From contig CM017559.1 of assembly GCA_007844125.1 (NCBI GenBank), positions 68,898,546 to 68,962,545 of the forward strand: a DNA stretch of 64,000 nt, given 5' to 3'. This DNA is from Sinonovacula constricta (lineage: Eukaryota > Mollusca > Bivalvia > Cardiida > Solecurtidae). The notes beneath the pieces are model-generated. The model saw nothing but the letters and a program-made list of their open reading frames with translations, had not been told where the DNA came from and did no database searches. Positions within the stretch are counted from its first letter, which is position 1; every line of letters starts with the position of its first letter. This document shows, piece after piece, positions 12,609 to 24,000 of this stretch. The position numbers were made by a program, and so were the translations under genes.

Positions 12609-13200
12609 ATATGCATTGTTCCAAATATGCCTATTTTAAACAGTGATAAAGCAGCCCAATATAAAACCCTCACTAGTCTTCCATTAGTTTGAATAGAAGT
12701 ACACAACTAAAATGTCATTTTAGTCTTTGTTTGCAAACATGACCCTTATAGTCTTTTTCAAATAACACTAACAACATTTGTGGTGTCTTTTTAGTTCAAG
12801 ACTTTAACACCATTTATTCTGTCTGATGCCTGCTTGCTATACCAATCATAGCTAGAATTTTGTAGTAGCAAGCCTAATTTTAAACCAATGAAGCCAGACA
12901 TTAACACCATAATCACCAAGCTAAAGTGTCGACTCACTAACCCAGTCATAACTTCTGATGTATTAATCATATACATACAGAAGTGTTACAAAACTGGGTA
13001 AAGAGATGTTTGTAACATATAAGATGGCACACTTTTGCTCTGCTAGCAATACAATACATATTGCAAGTGGGTCAAGCAATATGTTGTATAATACAATATG
13101 CAGTGTTTACAAGAAAAAGGCGAAACATGTAACCAACAACCAGCAGGCATGTACACAAGTTTGATTATATCATGTGTACCGTCAACTTTGGGAAAAGAGT
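12609..13200. mobile_element. Dispersed ~594 bp element, copy b (intron 7)
   Basis: Same element as 1317-1910, same orientation, ending TCAACTTTGGGAAAAGAGT. Sharp loss of similarity on both sides fixes the element ends. Family unknown. Confidence 0.8.
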
Positions 13201-13241
13201 TTGAAACTTTTTATGTATGACCAATGCATCTAAATGAAACA

Positions 13242-14906
13242 AGAGGGCCATCATGGCCCTTAATCGCTCACCTGATGACACAGGCTTTTAGGAGGCTAAA
13301 ATCTGGCATCAAGTAATTAAGAGTTGTTTTCTTTAGAAATCTTTAGTGAATATTGGACTATTAGTGTAGCCACTGGGTTGATAACATTTTCTAGAATTTT
13401 ACCAAGTAATCTACTGAATCCACATGACCTACTTTAAAACATGATTTGATGCAGACAAACAATCTGATCAAGTTTGGTGAAGATTGGGCTATGAATGTGG
13501 CCTCTAGTGTGTTCACATGCTTTTTCTAAGATTTGACCTAGTGACCTACTTTTTACCCCATATGACCCAGTTATGAACTCATTCAAGATTTTGTGAAGGC
13601 AAACATTCTGATCAAGTTTGGTGCAGAGTGGGCCATATATGGGGTTCTTAGTGTGTTTACAAGCTTTTGCTAAGATTTGACCTAGTGTCCTACTTTTTGA
13701 CCCTTCCTGACCCAATAATGACCTCTTCCAAGATTTTATGCAGACAAACATTCTAACCAAGTTTGGTGAAGACTGGGCTATAAATGTGGTCTCTAGTGTG
13801 TTCACAAGTTTTTTCTTAGATTTGACCTACTGACCTACTTACTGACCCAACGTAACCCAGTTATGAACTCATCCAAGATTACATGCAGGCAAACATTCTG
13901 ATCAAGTTTGGTGAAGATTCGGTCATAAATGGGGCCCTCTAGTGTGTTCACAAGCTTTTTCTAAGATTTGACCTAGTGACATACTTTTTGAACTCACGTG
14001 ACCCAATAATAAATCCATCTAAGATTTTATGCAGACAAACATTCTGACAAAGTTTGGTGAAGATTGGTCTAAAAATGTGGTCTCTAGTGTGTTCACAAGC
14101 TTTTTCTAAATTTTAACCCAGTGACCTACTTTTTGAACCCACGTGACCCAATAACGAACCCATCCGAAATTTCATGCAGACAAACATTCTGACCAAGTTT
14201 GATGAAGATTGGCCTATAAGTGTGACCTCGAGTGTCTAAGATTTGAGCTAGTAACCTACTTTTTGACCCCAGGTTACCCAATAAGAAACTCATCTATGAT
14301 TTCATACAGACAAATATTCTGACCGAATTTGGTGAATATTGGGCTATAAATGTGGTCTCTAGTGTGTTTACAAGCTTTTTTTTTCCTCTAAAATTTGACC
14401 TAGTGACCTACTTTATGACCCCGCGTGATCCAGTAACGAACTCATCCAAGATTTCAAGTAGACAAACATTTTGACCTAGTTTGATGAAGATTGGCCTATA
14501 AATGTGGCCTCTACTGTGTTCACAAGCTTTTTCTAAGATTTGACCTAGTGACTTTCTTTCTGACCCCACGTGACCCAGTTACGAACTCAAGTTATGAATC
14601 TAAGATTTAATGCAGACAAACATTCTGACCAAGTTTGGTGGTGATTGGGCTATCAATGTGGTCTCTAGTGTGCTCACAAGTTTTTCCTAAAGTTTGACCT
14701 AGTGACCTACTTTCTGACCCCAGGTGACCCAATAATAACTCATCCAAGATTTAATGCAGACCAACATTCTGACCAAGTTTGATTAAGGTTGGATAAAAAC
14801 TGTGGCCGCTTGTGTGTTCACAAGCTAAAATGTTGATGATGGACGCCAGACGAAGTGGTATCACAAAAGCTACCCTTGAGCACGTTGTGCTCAGGTGAGC
14901 TAAAAA
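13242..14906. mobile_element. Bivalve-type repeat with terminal palindromes and internal ~106 bp tandem units, copy 1
   Basis: It begins AAGAGGGCCATCATGGCCCT (a GGGCCATCATGGCCC near-palindrome), then TAATCGCTCACCTGA, and ends CACGTTGTGCTCAGGTGAGCTAA, so the tips CTCACCTGA/TCAGGTGAG are inverted. In between are about a dozen diverged units with the sentence 'TCTGACCAAGTTTGGTGAAG ... GTGTTCACAAGCTTTTTCTA ... GACCTAGTGACCTACTTT'. I recognise the tips as very abundant in bivalve genomes. ORFs on the minus strand here are repeat shadows. Confidence 0.85.
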
Positions 14907-15002
14907 AAGTAAGAAGAAGTTGAAATTAAGAAGAGTATGCATGTCCATAAAGGAGGAAGGGGATATAAACAAATCATAAAAAAAGAAAGAATAAGCAACA
15001 TA

Positions 15003-15775
15003 GGAGGATATGATAGCCCTATATTGCTAACCTGTGTACAGTTGATGTAAGGTTATACATTTTAAGCTTGCCTGAATCATTGAAACATAATTAGTTGTGA
15101 AGAAATCCTTTAAATATTTAGTTTTAATGTGATCTAGGTGTTTTGGTCTGACAAAGTTTACTGCAAGCATATAGCTATATATTGAAAATGGTAAGGCCCC
15201 AGATGGCCATGACTTTGACAGTTCTAATTTCCTTGAACAATCTTGATACAGAGTTACCAATGAAATATCAAGTCTCATACATTTGTTATTTCTGACAAGA
15301 GAAATTTCAAAGTTTTACTATATTCATGTAACCACACAAGGAAAATGACCACACTCTGTTGGCTATGTGTTTTTAAGAATCAATATACTCTGAACAGTAC
15401 TGATAGAGTGCTAAGAAAATTCTTTAAACAATTTTGATCAATTTTTTTAACGATCTTGAAAGAGAGCCAGCAAAGGAAATACCAAATGCCAAAGCTCTAT
15501 CTCTTGTAGTTTGTGCCAAAAAGATTTTCAAAGTTAAACCATATAACCAAATGAGAGAAAATGGTAACAATCCTGGCCTCCACATTTTTGATGAATCAAA
15601 ATTCTTTAAACATGTTTCTTCCCCATGCCTGCTTAAGCTTATGATAAAGTTTCAATAAATTTGGGCTAACAGTTACAGAGGAGAGGTAGTTCAAAGAATG
15701 TGGACAGACGCTGGATGATAAGATGTTGGATGCTAGTGGATCACAATAGCTAACCCGTAGTGCAGGTGAGATGGA
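15003..15775. mobile_element. Bivalve-type repeat, degenerate copy 2 with a different interior
   Basis: The left tip GATATGATAGCCCTATATTG then CTAACCTGTGTAC, and the right tip TGATCACAATAGCTAACC-like ending TGCAGGTGAGATGG, are degenerate versions of the copy-1 tips. The interior contains 'ATACCAAATGCCAAAGCTCT' and 'TTGTGCCAAAAAGATTTTCA', phrases I associate with the same bivalve repeat group, rather than the 106 bp units. Probably an old copy. Confidence 0.65.
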
Positions 15776-16169
15776 CACATAATGTATACAGAAGAAAGAC
15801 AATGCCTTGTAGATAATTTTATATAATTGGATTATTTCTGAAACAGAAGAAAGTAGAGCTTATAAAGCAGACTTGCTTTGGCCAATATATACTTTATGAC
15901 CAAAGGATTTTCACCGAATCTACTTACTGTGATCCTCAGTATGACTGAAAAAAGTGTTCTGTCAATACGAAAAGTTTGAAAACTAATAATACAATACTTT
16001 CATATGAATGGCTGTTCATCATTATTAAAAGTAAAACAAAAATAAAATTATTCACAGCTAGATTTGCATCTAGTGATACTATGAATAGAACAATGGGATT
16101 CTTAAAGGGTTTTCAATAAGTGATAAATATAAGTAATACAACCAACACAGGCTACTTCTTAAGGTGCTT

Positions 16170-16275
16170 GTCAAGCAGTATATCACAGTATACAGGTTTA
16201 TCACAGTATACAGGTATATCACAGTATACATGTATATCACAGTATACATGTATATCACAGTATACAGGTATAATG
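16170..16275. repeat. ~18-20 bp short tandem repeat
   Basis: Five to six units of TATCACAGTATACAGGTA, with internal CAGTATAC / GTATAC palindromes, in intron 7. Confidence 0.85.
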
Positions 16276-16639
16276 AATTATTAGGGCAGGTCTACTAACT
16301 CCTCACTGTGTCCTACTTTTTACTGAAGTAATTCAGCATATTTAAGGTTATTTTTTTGATGTTCATGGCATATTAAGGACATGCGCTTGAAGAGTGATAT
16401 GTAAAACAAAGCATAACTTGACACAATTCTAAGTACCAGGTAAATTTAAACACAGGATGACAAAATAAAAAGCTAACACTGTAGTCAGTATGCTTAAGAG
16501 TAGATCCTTAATGCATCAAGTAAGTTGAAATGTATTGGTTGTATACTTTGTGACACAGCAGCTATACAGTGTAAGGTTTCTGTTAGCTTGTAAGGCATAG
16601 GAACTATATAACAATAATTAGGGATAGTTATCTTATGAT

Positions 16640-16718
16640 TATTTTGTGGCCGCCATGGTGTAGTTTTTTGTGTGCTTAAACAGTAAACAAGAGGCCCAAT
16701 GTTCAAGACCCATCTGTT
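16640..16718 (+). mobile_element. Degenerate tRNA-derived SINE head
   Basis: GTGGCCGCCATGGTGTAGTT...GAGGCCCAATGTTCAAGACCC resembles a tRNA gene with an A box (TGGTGTAGTTTTT) and a B box (TGTTCAAGACC) at about the usual spacing. There is no cloverleaf good enough for a real tRNA, so a decayed SINE is the likely reading. Confidence 0.4.
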
Positions 16719-16768
16719 CATAATGAAAAACTGTTATGATAATTATCTTGGTAAAAATCCCAACCTAC

Positions 16769-16868
16769 CTATTCCCACCTCAACACAGTGTCCATTCTTG
16801 TCCCTGAATGGTTCCCCTGTTTCTGGGTCAACCTTCACAAGGATCTTTGGTGTGGGATCCAGCTTGTT
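16769..16868 (-). CDS. SLC27A: SLC27A exon 7
   Basis: 100 nt, acceptor ATGATTTCAG| at 16869, donor GAATAG|GTAGGT at 16768. It encodes residues ~392-424: NKLDPTPKILVKVDPETGEP then FRDKNGHCVEVGI. The form 'D.ETGEP.RD.NG.C' matches the variable linker after the GACGR block in SLC27A2/A6-like proteins. The phase-1 G joins exon 8 to give an Asp (VGIDETGLLLGG). The 35 bp minisatellite of intron 6 begins within about 12 nt of this acceptor. Confidence 0.92.
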
Positions 16869-16878
16869 CTGAAATCAT

Positions 16879-18823
16879 AAAAACCTCATCACAAGCCTAT
16901 ATAGTCCATAGCTGCATAAACCTAATAACAAACCCATCATCCATAGCTACATAAACCTAATAACAAACCCATCATCCTTAGCTACATGAACCTAATAACA
17001 AACCCATCATCCATAGCTGCATAAACCTAATAACAAACCAATAGTCCATAGCTGCATCAACCAAATCACAAACCTATAGTCCATAGCTGCATAAACCTAA
17101 TAACAAACCCATCATCCATAGCTGCAAAACCTTATAACAACCTATAGTCCATAGCTGTATCAACCAAATCACAAACCTATAGCCCATAGCTACATAAACC
17201 ATATCACAAACCCATCATCCATAGCTGCAAAACCTTATAACAAACCTATAGCCCATAGCTGCATCAACCAAATCACAGACCTATAGCCCATAGCTGCATA
17301 AACCTAATAACAAACTAATCATCCATAGCTGTAAAAACAATATCACAAACCAATAGTCCATAGCTGCATCAACCTTATAACAAACCAATAGTCCATAGCT
17401 GTATAAACCATATCACAAACCAATAGTCCATAGCTGTATAAACCATATCACAAACCAATAGTCCAAAGCTGTATAAACCATATCACAAACCAATAGTCCA
17501 TAGCTGCATCAACCTTATCACAAACCAAAAGTCCATAGCTGTATAAACCATATCACAAACCAATAGTCCATAGCTGCATCAACCTAATCACAAACCAATA
17601 GTCCATAGCTGCATAAACCTAAAAACAAACCAATAGTCCATAGCTGCATAAACCATATCACAAACCAATAGTCCATAGCTGCATAAACCATATCACAAAC
17701 CAATAGTCCATAGCTGCATAAACCATATCACAAACCAATAGTCCATAGCTGCATAAACCATATCACAAACCAATAGTCCATAGCTGCATAAACCATATCA
17801 CAAACCAATAGTCTAAAGCTGTATAAACCATATCACAAACCAAAAGTCCATAGCTGTATAAACCATATCACAAACCTATAGTCCATAGCTGCATCAACCT
17901 TATAACAAACCAATAGTCCATAGCTGCATAAAACTAATAACAAACCAATAGTCCATAGCTGTATAAACCATATCACAAACCAATAGTCCATAGCTGTATA
18001 AACCATATCACAAACCAATAGTCCATAGCTGCATAAACCATATCACAAACCACTAGTCCATAGCTGCATAAACCATATCACAAACCACTAGTCCATAGCT
18101 GCATAAACCATATCACAAACCAATAGTCCATAGCTGCATAAACCATATCACAAACCAATAGTCCATAGCTGCATAAACCATATCACAAACCAATAGTCCA
18201 TAGCTGCATAAACCATATCACAAATCAATAGTCCAAAGCTGTATAAACCATATCACAAACCAAAAGTCCATAGCTGCATAAACCTAATAACAAACTAATA
18301 GTCCATAGCTGTATAAACTATATCACAAACCAATAGTCCATAACTGCATAAACCATATCACAAACCAACAGTCCATAGCGGCATTAAACCATATCACAAA
18401 CCAATAGTCCATAGCTGCATAAACCATATCACAAACCAAAAGTCCATAGCTGCAAAAAACATATCACAAACCAATAGTCCATAGCTGCAAAAAACCTATC
18501 ACAAACCAATAGTCCATAGCTGCATAAACCATATCACAAACCAATAGTCCATAGCTGCATAAACCATATCACAAACCTATAGTCCATAGCTGCATCAACC
18601 TTATAACAAACCAATAGTCCATAGCTGCATAAACCATATCACAAACCAATAGTCCATAGCTGTATAAACCATATCACAAACCTATAGTCCATAGCTGCAT
18701 CAACCTTATAACAAACCAATAGTCCATAGCTGCATAAACCATATCACAAACCAATAGTTCATAGCTTCTAAACCATACCACAAACCAATAGTACATAGCT
18801 GCATAAACCTATTAACAAACCTC
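16879..18823. repeat. 35 bp minisatellite C in intron 6
   Basis: About 55 units of AAACCATATCACAAACCAAT + AGTCCATAGCTGCAT. The left part is more diverged (AACCTAATAACAAACCCATC variants), the middle nearly uniform. It starts next to the exon 7 acceptor. Confidence 0.96.
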
Positions 18824-18837
18824 ACTATCTTGTTTTG

Positions 18838-19202
18838 AAACATCGTTGGATACCCACACTTGACTATTCTGTTAAACTATATTCGTCGATCGTGGGCTTA
18901 TTGGTAAATTTTCTGCCATCTTATCACAATGAATAGAACAATAATTGGCCAATCATAATACTGCTTATAAAATCCATACTTTTCAGCATGGAGACTAGAA
19001 GTACAACAATGGCTGCCCCATTTGACAAGTCTGTCGAAACAATGAAAGAACGAGCTTTATCACTGAACTGAAATCTTCATTGGATTATGAAGCGACCGAT
19101 GAAATATCATTACCAGAAAAGGTGAAAAGTGAACTAAATATCCTATGGGTGGTGAATGGAGAGTAACAGAATAGATCTGTCATGCGTGTCCAACGATGTT
19201 TT
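18838..19202. mobile_element. Candidate MITE with ~20 bp terminal inverted repeats
   Basis: The left end AAACATCGTTGGATACCCAC is matched in inverse orientation by GCGTGTCCAACGATGTTTT at the right end (rc AAAACATCGTTGGACACGC). The interior has an open stretch from an ATG near 18989 (METRSTTMAAPFDKSVETMK...) that meets a stop after ~27 codons, possibly the decayed start of a transposase or captured gene. The element lies directly at the end of minisatellite C. No target duplication confirmed. Confidence 0.55.
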
Positions 19203-19670
19203 TGAAACTATGAGAGCAATGTTGAGCATTTTTGAAAATATGAATGTTACCATGTTTGTACAAAAGATACCGAGTGTGAAGGGATGTACAATATGATTAA
19301 GTGACTGGAATTTTCTAATTATAAATTTGTTTTACTCTATGACAAAGTGAAGGGAATTATCTAATTATAAATTTATTTTACTCTATGACAAAGTGCAGGG
19401 AACTGTCTAATTTCAAATCTGTTTTTTTCACTGGTCATGAGATAAAATATACCATAAAAGTATGCAATAAAACAATTATAAGTATGATAATTATATGTAT
19501 ATCTTATCCAGCTCAACACAAGTTGATGGGGCTTCCCTATTTGCTGCTTGGTCTCTGGCAGTATGTTTTATTACTTTTACAGGAAGAAGTAAGCAAATGC
19601 TCATGAATATAAGCAGCATGGTAAGGTTAATTAAATGTAGCAAGCAAAAGCCTTGATAGGAAAAACATAC

Positions 19671-19862
19671 AATGAGAGGTGAGTATCTGCCACAGGCCCC
19701 CACACGGTCACTGAGGTTGATCACTGCAATGGTTCCTTCAGTAGCACCAAAGAACTCATAGATGTGTGGAATGTTGTAGCGATTCTTAAATTTCTCCCAG
19801 ATGTCAGCACGCAGACCATTACCAACAGCAGCACGAACATTGTGTTTGGAATCATCAGGAGT
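19671..19862 (-). CDS. SLC27A: SLC27A exon 6
   Basis: 192 nt (64 codons, phase 0 at both ends), acceptor TTTTTCAG| at 19863, donor CTCATT|GTATGT at 19670. It encodes residues ~328-391: TPDDSKHNVRAAVGNGLRAD, IWEKFKNRYNIPHIYEFFGA and TEGTIAVINLSDRVGACGRY. It carries the adenylation-domain motif YEFFGATEG (about 362-370) that contributes to adenine and carboxylate binding, and the GNGLR block shared across FATPs. Confidence 0.95.
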
Positions 19863-20099
19863 CTGAAAAATACAGGGGAGGTTACTCTGTGAGTTTCACA
19901 GTCATTGGTGGAAATAGATATAAAGATTTACCTATCTTATATTGCAGGCATGTGACAAGACAGAGGTCAACCAACACAAAATGAATAATCACAGCTTTGG
20001 AAAAATAAAAATAAAAATGGTGCAAAGATTGTGTAAAATAAAATTAACTAAGAAATACCTCCATAGTAGTAACATTATTTGTAACACTTCTCGATTTAC

Positions 20100-20345
20100 A
20101 GAACCTGACAGCACAATTGGTACAACAACAGCTCCAGGTTTAATCCTGGGCTGCGACTGCAAATATAAGGGCAGTTCCATGATTGGCCGACCCGGTGTCA
20201 GTATAATATGACTGGGTATGGTATCATGCCTGGTGTTCACGGCATGCTATACACAGTGAAGGCAGCACTATACCTACCTTAATGGACAGGGGTCTCAAAA
20301 TAATTGAAATACTGTTGGTGGGATGATAAACCCAACAAACAAAAC
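20100..20345 (+). mobile_element. SINE of the same family as 4570-4882, plus orientation
   Basis: It shares GCAAATATAAGGGCAGTTCC, GGTGTTCACGGCATGCTA, CAGTGAAGGCAGCACTATA and the tail GAAATACTGTTGGTGGGATG with the minus-strand copy at 4.6 kb. Its 5' tRNA-like head is too decayed to score. It occupies most of intron 5. Confidence 0.7.
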
Positions 20346-20525
20346 TTCTGGGTTATAAGTGGTAGAAATACAGAAGTTTACAAGACATTTTGCATTTATT
20401 TAATCACTTACATTAACTAAGATTTACAAAACCCCAGCTATCTTTATGACCTTTAATTAAACAATTTATCAACAAGTTCATAAAAAAATAAAAACACCAT
20501 GACCTTGGTTGCTGCTAAGTCATAC

Positions 20526-20650
20526 CTCAGGTACAGCTAGCAGGTATCTACACAGTTCTCCGATGTACTGTATAACTGTGCATTTGTATCGACGAACATC
20601 AGCAAAATATTTTGAGGCTGAAAACTTCCTCACAAGCACCATTGTTGCAC
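20526..20650 (-). CDS. SLC27A: SLC27A exon 5
   Basis: 125 nt, acceptor TTTATGCAG| at 20651, donor CCTGAG|GTATGA at 20525. It encodes [19 protein letters not shown] and then [20 protein letters not shown] (residues ~286-327). The [17 protein letters not shown] block is highly characteristic of FATP/VLACS enzymes. The exon ends in phase 0. Confidence 0.95.
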
Positions 20651-21065
20651 CTGCATAAAAAGATAGAAAACAATTTAAATATCCATATCAATATTATAAC
20701 AGGTAAGCTATCCACTTGCAGTGCTTTTATTAGTCTATCTTATCAGTCTGTATAATCATTAAAATAATCTATGACATGATTGTTTGACATCCAATTTAAC
20801 AATCCAATGACTGAAGGAAAAGATAACTGGGAAAAGTCAGCTGAATGTATTTAAAGTGTACTTGAACCCATTTTTGACAATTGTCTTGCTACTAATTATG
20901 GTCTTCATATGTTAAACTCTTTTATTTCTTAATGACAAAATCTTTTGACATTTTTTTATTTGGTTATTTCTATAAATTACACAGACATAATAATGGCCAT
21001 ATTGGTGACATCTTGCTATAGTCCATGAAAGAAGATTCCAGACAAATATCTGGGAAAAATCGCTT

Positions 21066-24000
21066 ACACACCACAAGTCAGCATGAAGATATTCTCATAA
21101 GAACCACTGACACACAACAGCATGAAGATCTCCCCATAAGAACCACTGACACACCACAGCCCAGCATGAAGATCTCCTCATAAGAACCACTGACACACCA
21201 CAGTATGAAGATCTCCCCATAAGAACCACTGACACACCACAGCATGAAGATCTCCTCATAAGAACCACTGACACACCACAGTATGAAGATCTCCCCATAA
21301 GAACCACTGACACACCACAGTATGAAGATCTCCCCATAAGAACCACTGACACACCACAGCCCAGCATGAAGATCTCCCCATAAGAACCACTCACACACCA
21401 CAGCCCAGCATGAAGATCTCCTCATAAGAACCACTGACACACCACAGTATGAAGATCTCCCCATAAGAACCACTGACACACCACAGTATGAAGATCTCCC
21501 CATAAGAACCACTGACACACCACAGCATAAAGATCTCCCCATAAGAACCACTCACACACCACAGCCCAGCATGAAGATCTCCTCATAAGAACCACTGACA
21601 CACCACAGCCCAGCATGAAGATCTCCCCATAAGAACCACTGACACACCACAGCCCAGCATGAAGATCTCCTCATAAGAACCTCCGAGAGACCACAGCCCA
21701 GCATGAAGATCTCCCCATAAGAACTGCTGACACACCACAGCCCAGCATGAAGATCTCCCCATAAGAACCACTGACACACCACAGCCCAGCATGAAGATCT
21801 CCCCATAAGAACCGCTGACACACCACAGCCCAGCATGAAGATCTCCTCATAAGAACCACTGACACACCACAGCCCAGCATGAAGGTCTCTCCATAAGAAC
21901 CGCTGACACACCACAGCCCAGCATAAAGATCTCCCCATAAGAACCACTGACACACCACAGCCCAGCATGAAGATCTCCTCATAAGAACCACTGACACACC
22001 ACAGTATGAAGATCTCCTCATAAGAACCACTGACACACCACAGCATGAAGATCTCCTCATAAGAACCACTGACACACCACAGTATGAAGATCTCCCCATA
22101 AGAACCACTGACACACCACAGTATGAAGATCTCCCCATAAGAACCACTGACACACCACAGCATGAAGATCTCCTCATAAGAACCACTGACACACCACAGT
22201 ATGAAGATCTCCCCATAAGAACCACTGACACACCACAGTATGAAGATCTCCCCATAAGAACCACTGACACACCACAGCCCAGCATGAAGATCTCCCCATA
22301 AGAACCACTCACACACCACAGCCCAGCATGAAGATCTCCTCATAAGAACCACTGACACACCACAGTATGAAGATCTCCCCATAAGAACCACTGACACACC
22401 ACAGTATGAAGATCTCCCCATAAGAACCACTGACACACCACAGCATAAAGATCTCCCCATAAGAACCACTCACACACCACAGCCCAGCATGAAGATCTCC
22501 TCATAAGAACCACTGACACACCACAGCCCAGCATGAAGATCTCCCCATAAGAACCACTGACACACCACAGCCCAGCATGAAGATCTCCTCATAAGAACCT
22601 CCGAGAGACCACAGCCCAGCATGAAGATCTCCCCATAAGAACTGCTGACACACCACAGCCCAGCATGAAGATCTCCCCATAAGAACCACTGACACACCAC
22701 AGCCCAGCATGAAGATCTCCCCATAAGAACCGCTGACACACCACAGCCCAGCATGAAGATCTCCTCATAAGAACCACTGACACACCACAGCCCAGCATGA
22801 AGATCTCTCCATAAGAACCGCTGACACACCACAGCCCAGCATAAAGATCTCCCCATAAGAACCACTGACACACCACAGCCCAGCATGAAGATCTCCTCAT
22901 AAGAACCACTGACACACCACAGTATGAAGATCTCCTCATAAGAACCACTGACACACCACAGCATGAAGATCTCCTCATAAGAACCACTGACACACCACAG
23001 TATGAAGATCTCCCCATAAGAACCACTGACACACCACAGTATGAAGATCTCCCCATAAGAACCACTGACACACCACAGCCCAGCATGAAGATCTCCCCAT
23101 AAGAACCACTCACACACCACAGCCCAGCATGAAGATCTCCCTATAAGAACCACTGACACACCACAGCCCAGCATGAAGATCTCCCCATAAGAACCACTGA
23201 CACACCACAGCCCAGCATGAAGATCTCCTCATAAGAACCTCCGAGAGACCAAAGCCCAGCATGAAGATCTCCCCATAAGAACTGCTGACACACCACAGCC
23301 CAGCATGAAGATCTCCCCATAAGAACCACTGACACACCACAGCCCAGCATGAAGATCTCCCCATAAGAACCGCTGACACACCACAGCCCAGCATGAAGAT
23401 CTCCTCATAAGAACCACTGACACACCACAGCCCAGCATGAAGATCTCTCCATAAGAACCGCTGACACACCACAGCCCAGCATAAAGATCTCCCCATAAGA
23501 ACCACTGACACACCACAGCCCAGCATGAAGATCTCCTCATAAGAACCACTGACACACCACAGTATGAAGATCTCCTCATAAGAACCACTGACACACCACA
23601 GCATGAAGATCTCCTCATAAGAACCACTGACACACCACAGTATGAAGATCTCCCCATAAGAACCACTGACACACCACAGTATGAAGATCTCCCCATAAGA
23701 ACCACTGACACACCACAGCCCAGCATGAAGATCTCCCCATAAGAACCACTCACACACCACAGCCCAGCATGAAGATCTCCCTATAAGAACCACTGACACA
23801 CCACAGCCCAGCATGAAGATCTCCCCATAAGAACCACTGACACACCACAGCCCAGCATGAAGATCTCCTCATAAGAACCTCCGAGAGACCACAGCCCAGC
23901 ATGAAGATCTCCCCATAAGAACCGCTGACACACCACAGCCCAGCATGAAGATCTCCCCATAAGAACCACTGACACACCACAGCATGAAGATCTCCCCATG

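Noticed and set aside
13434..13805. 123-codon minus-strand ORF as a gene
   Set aside because: Falls in the 106 bp internal units of the bivalve repeat; a similar ORF occurs in the other copy at 32015.
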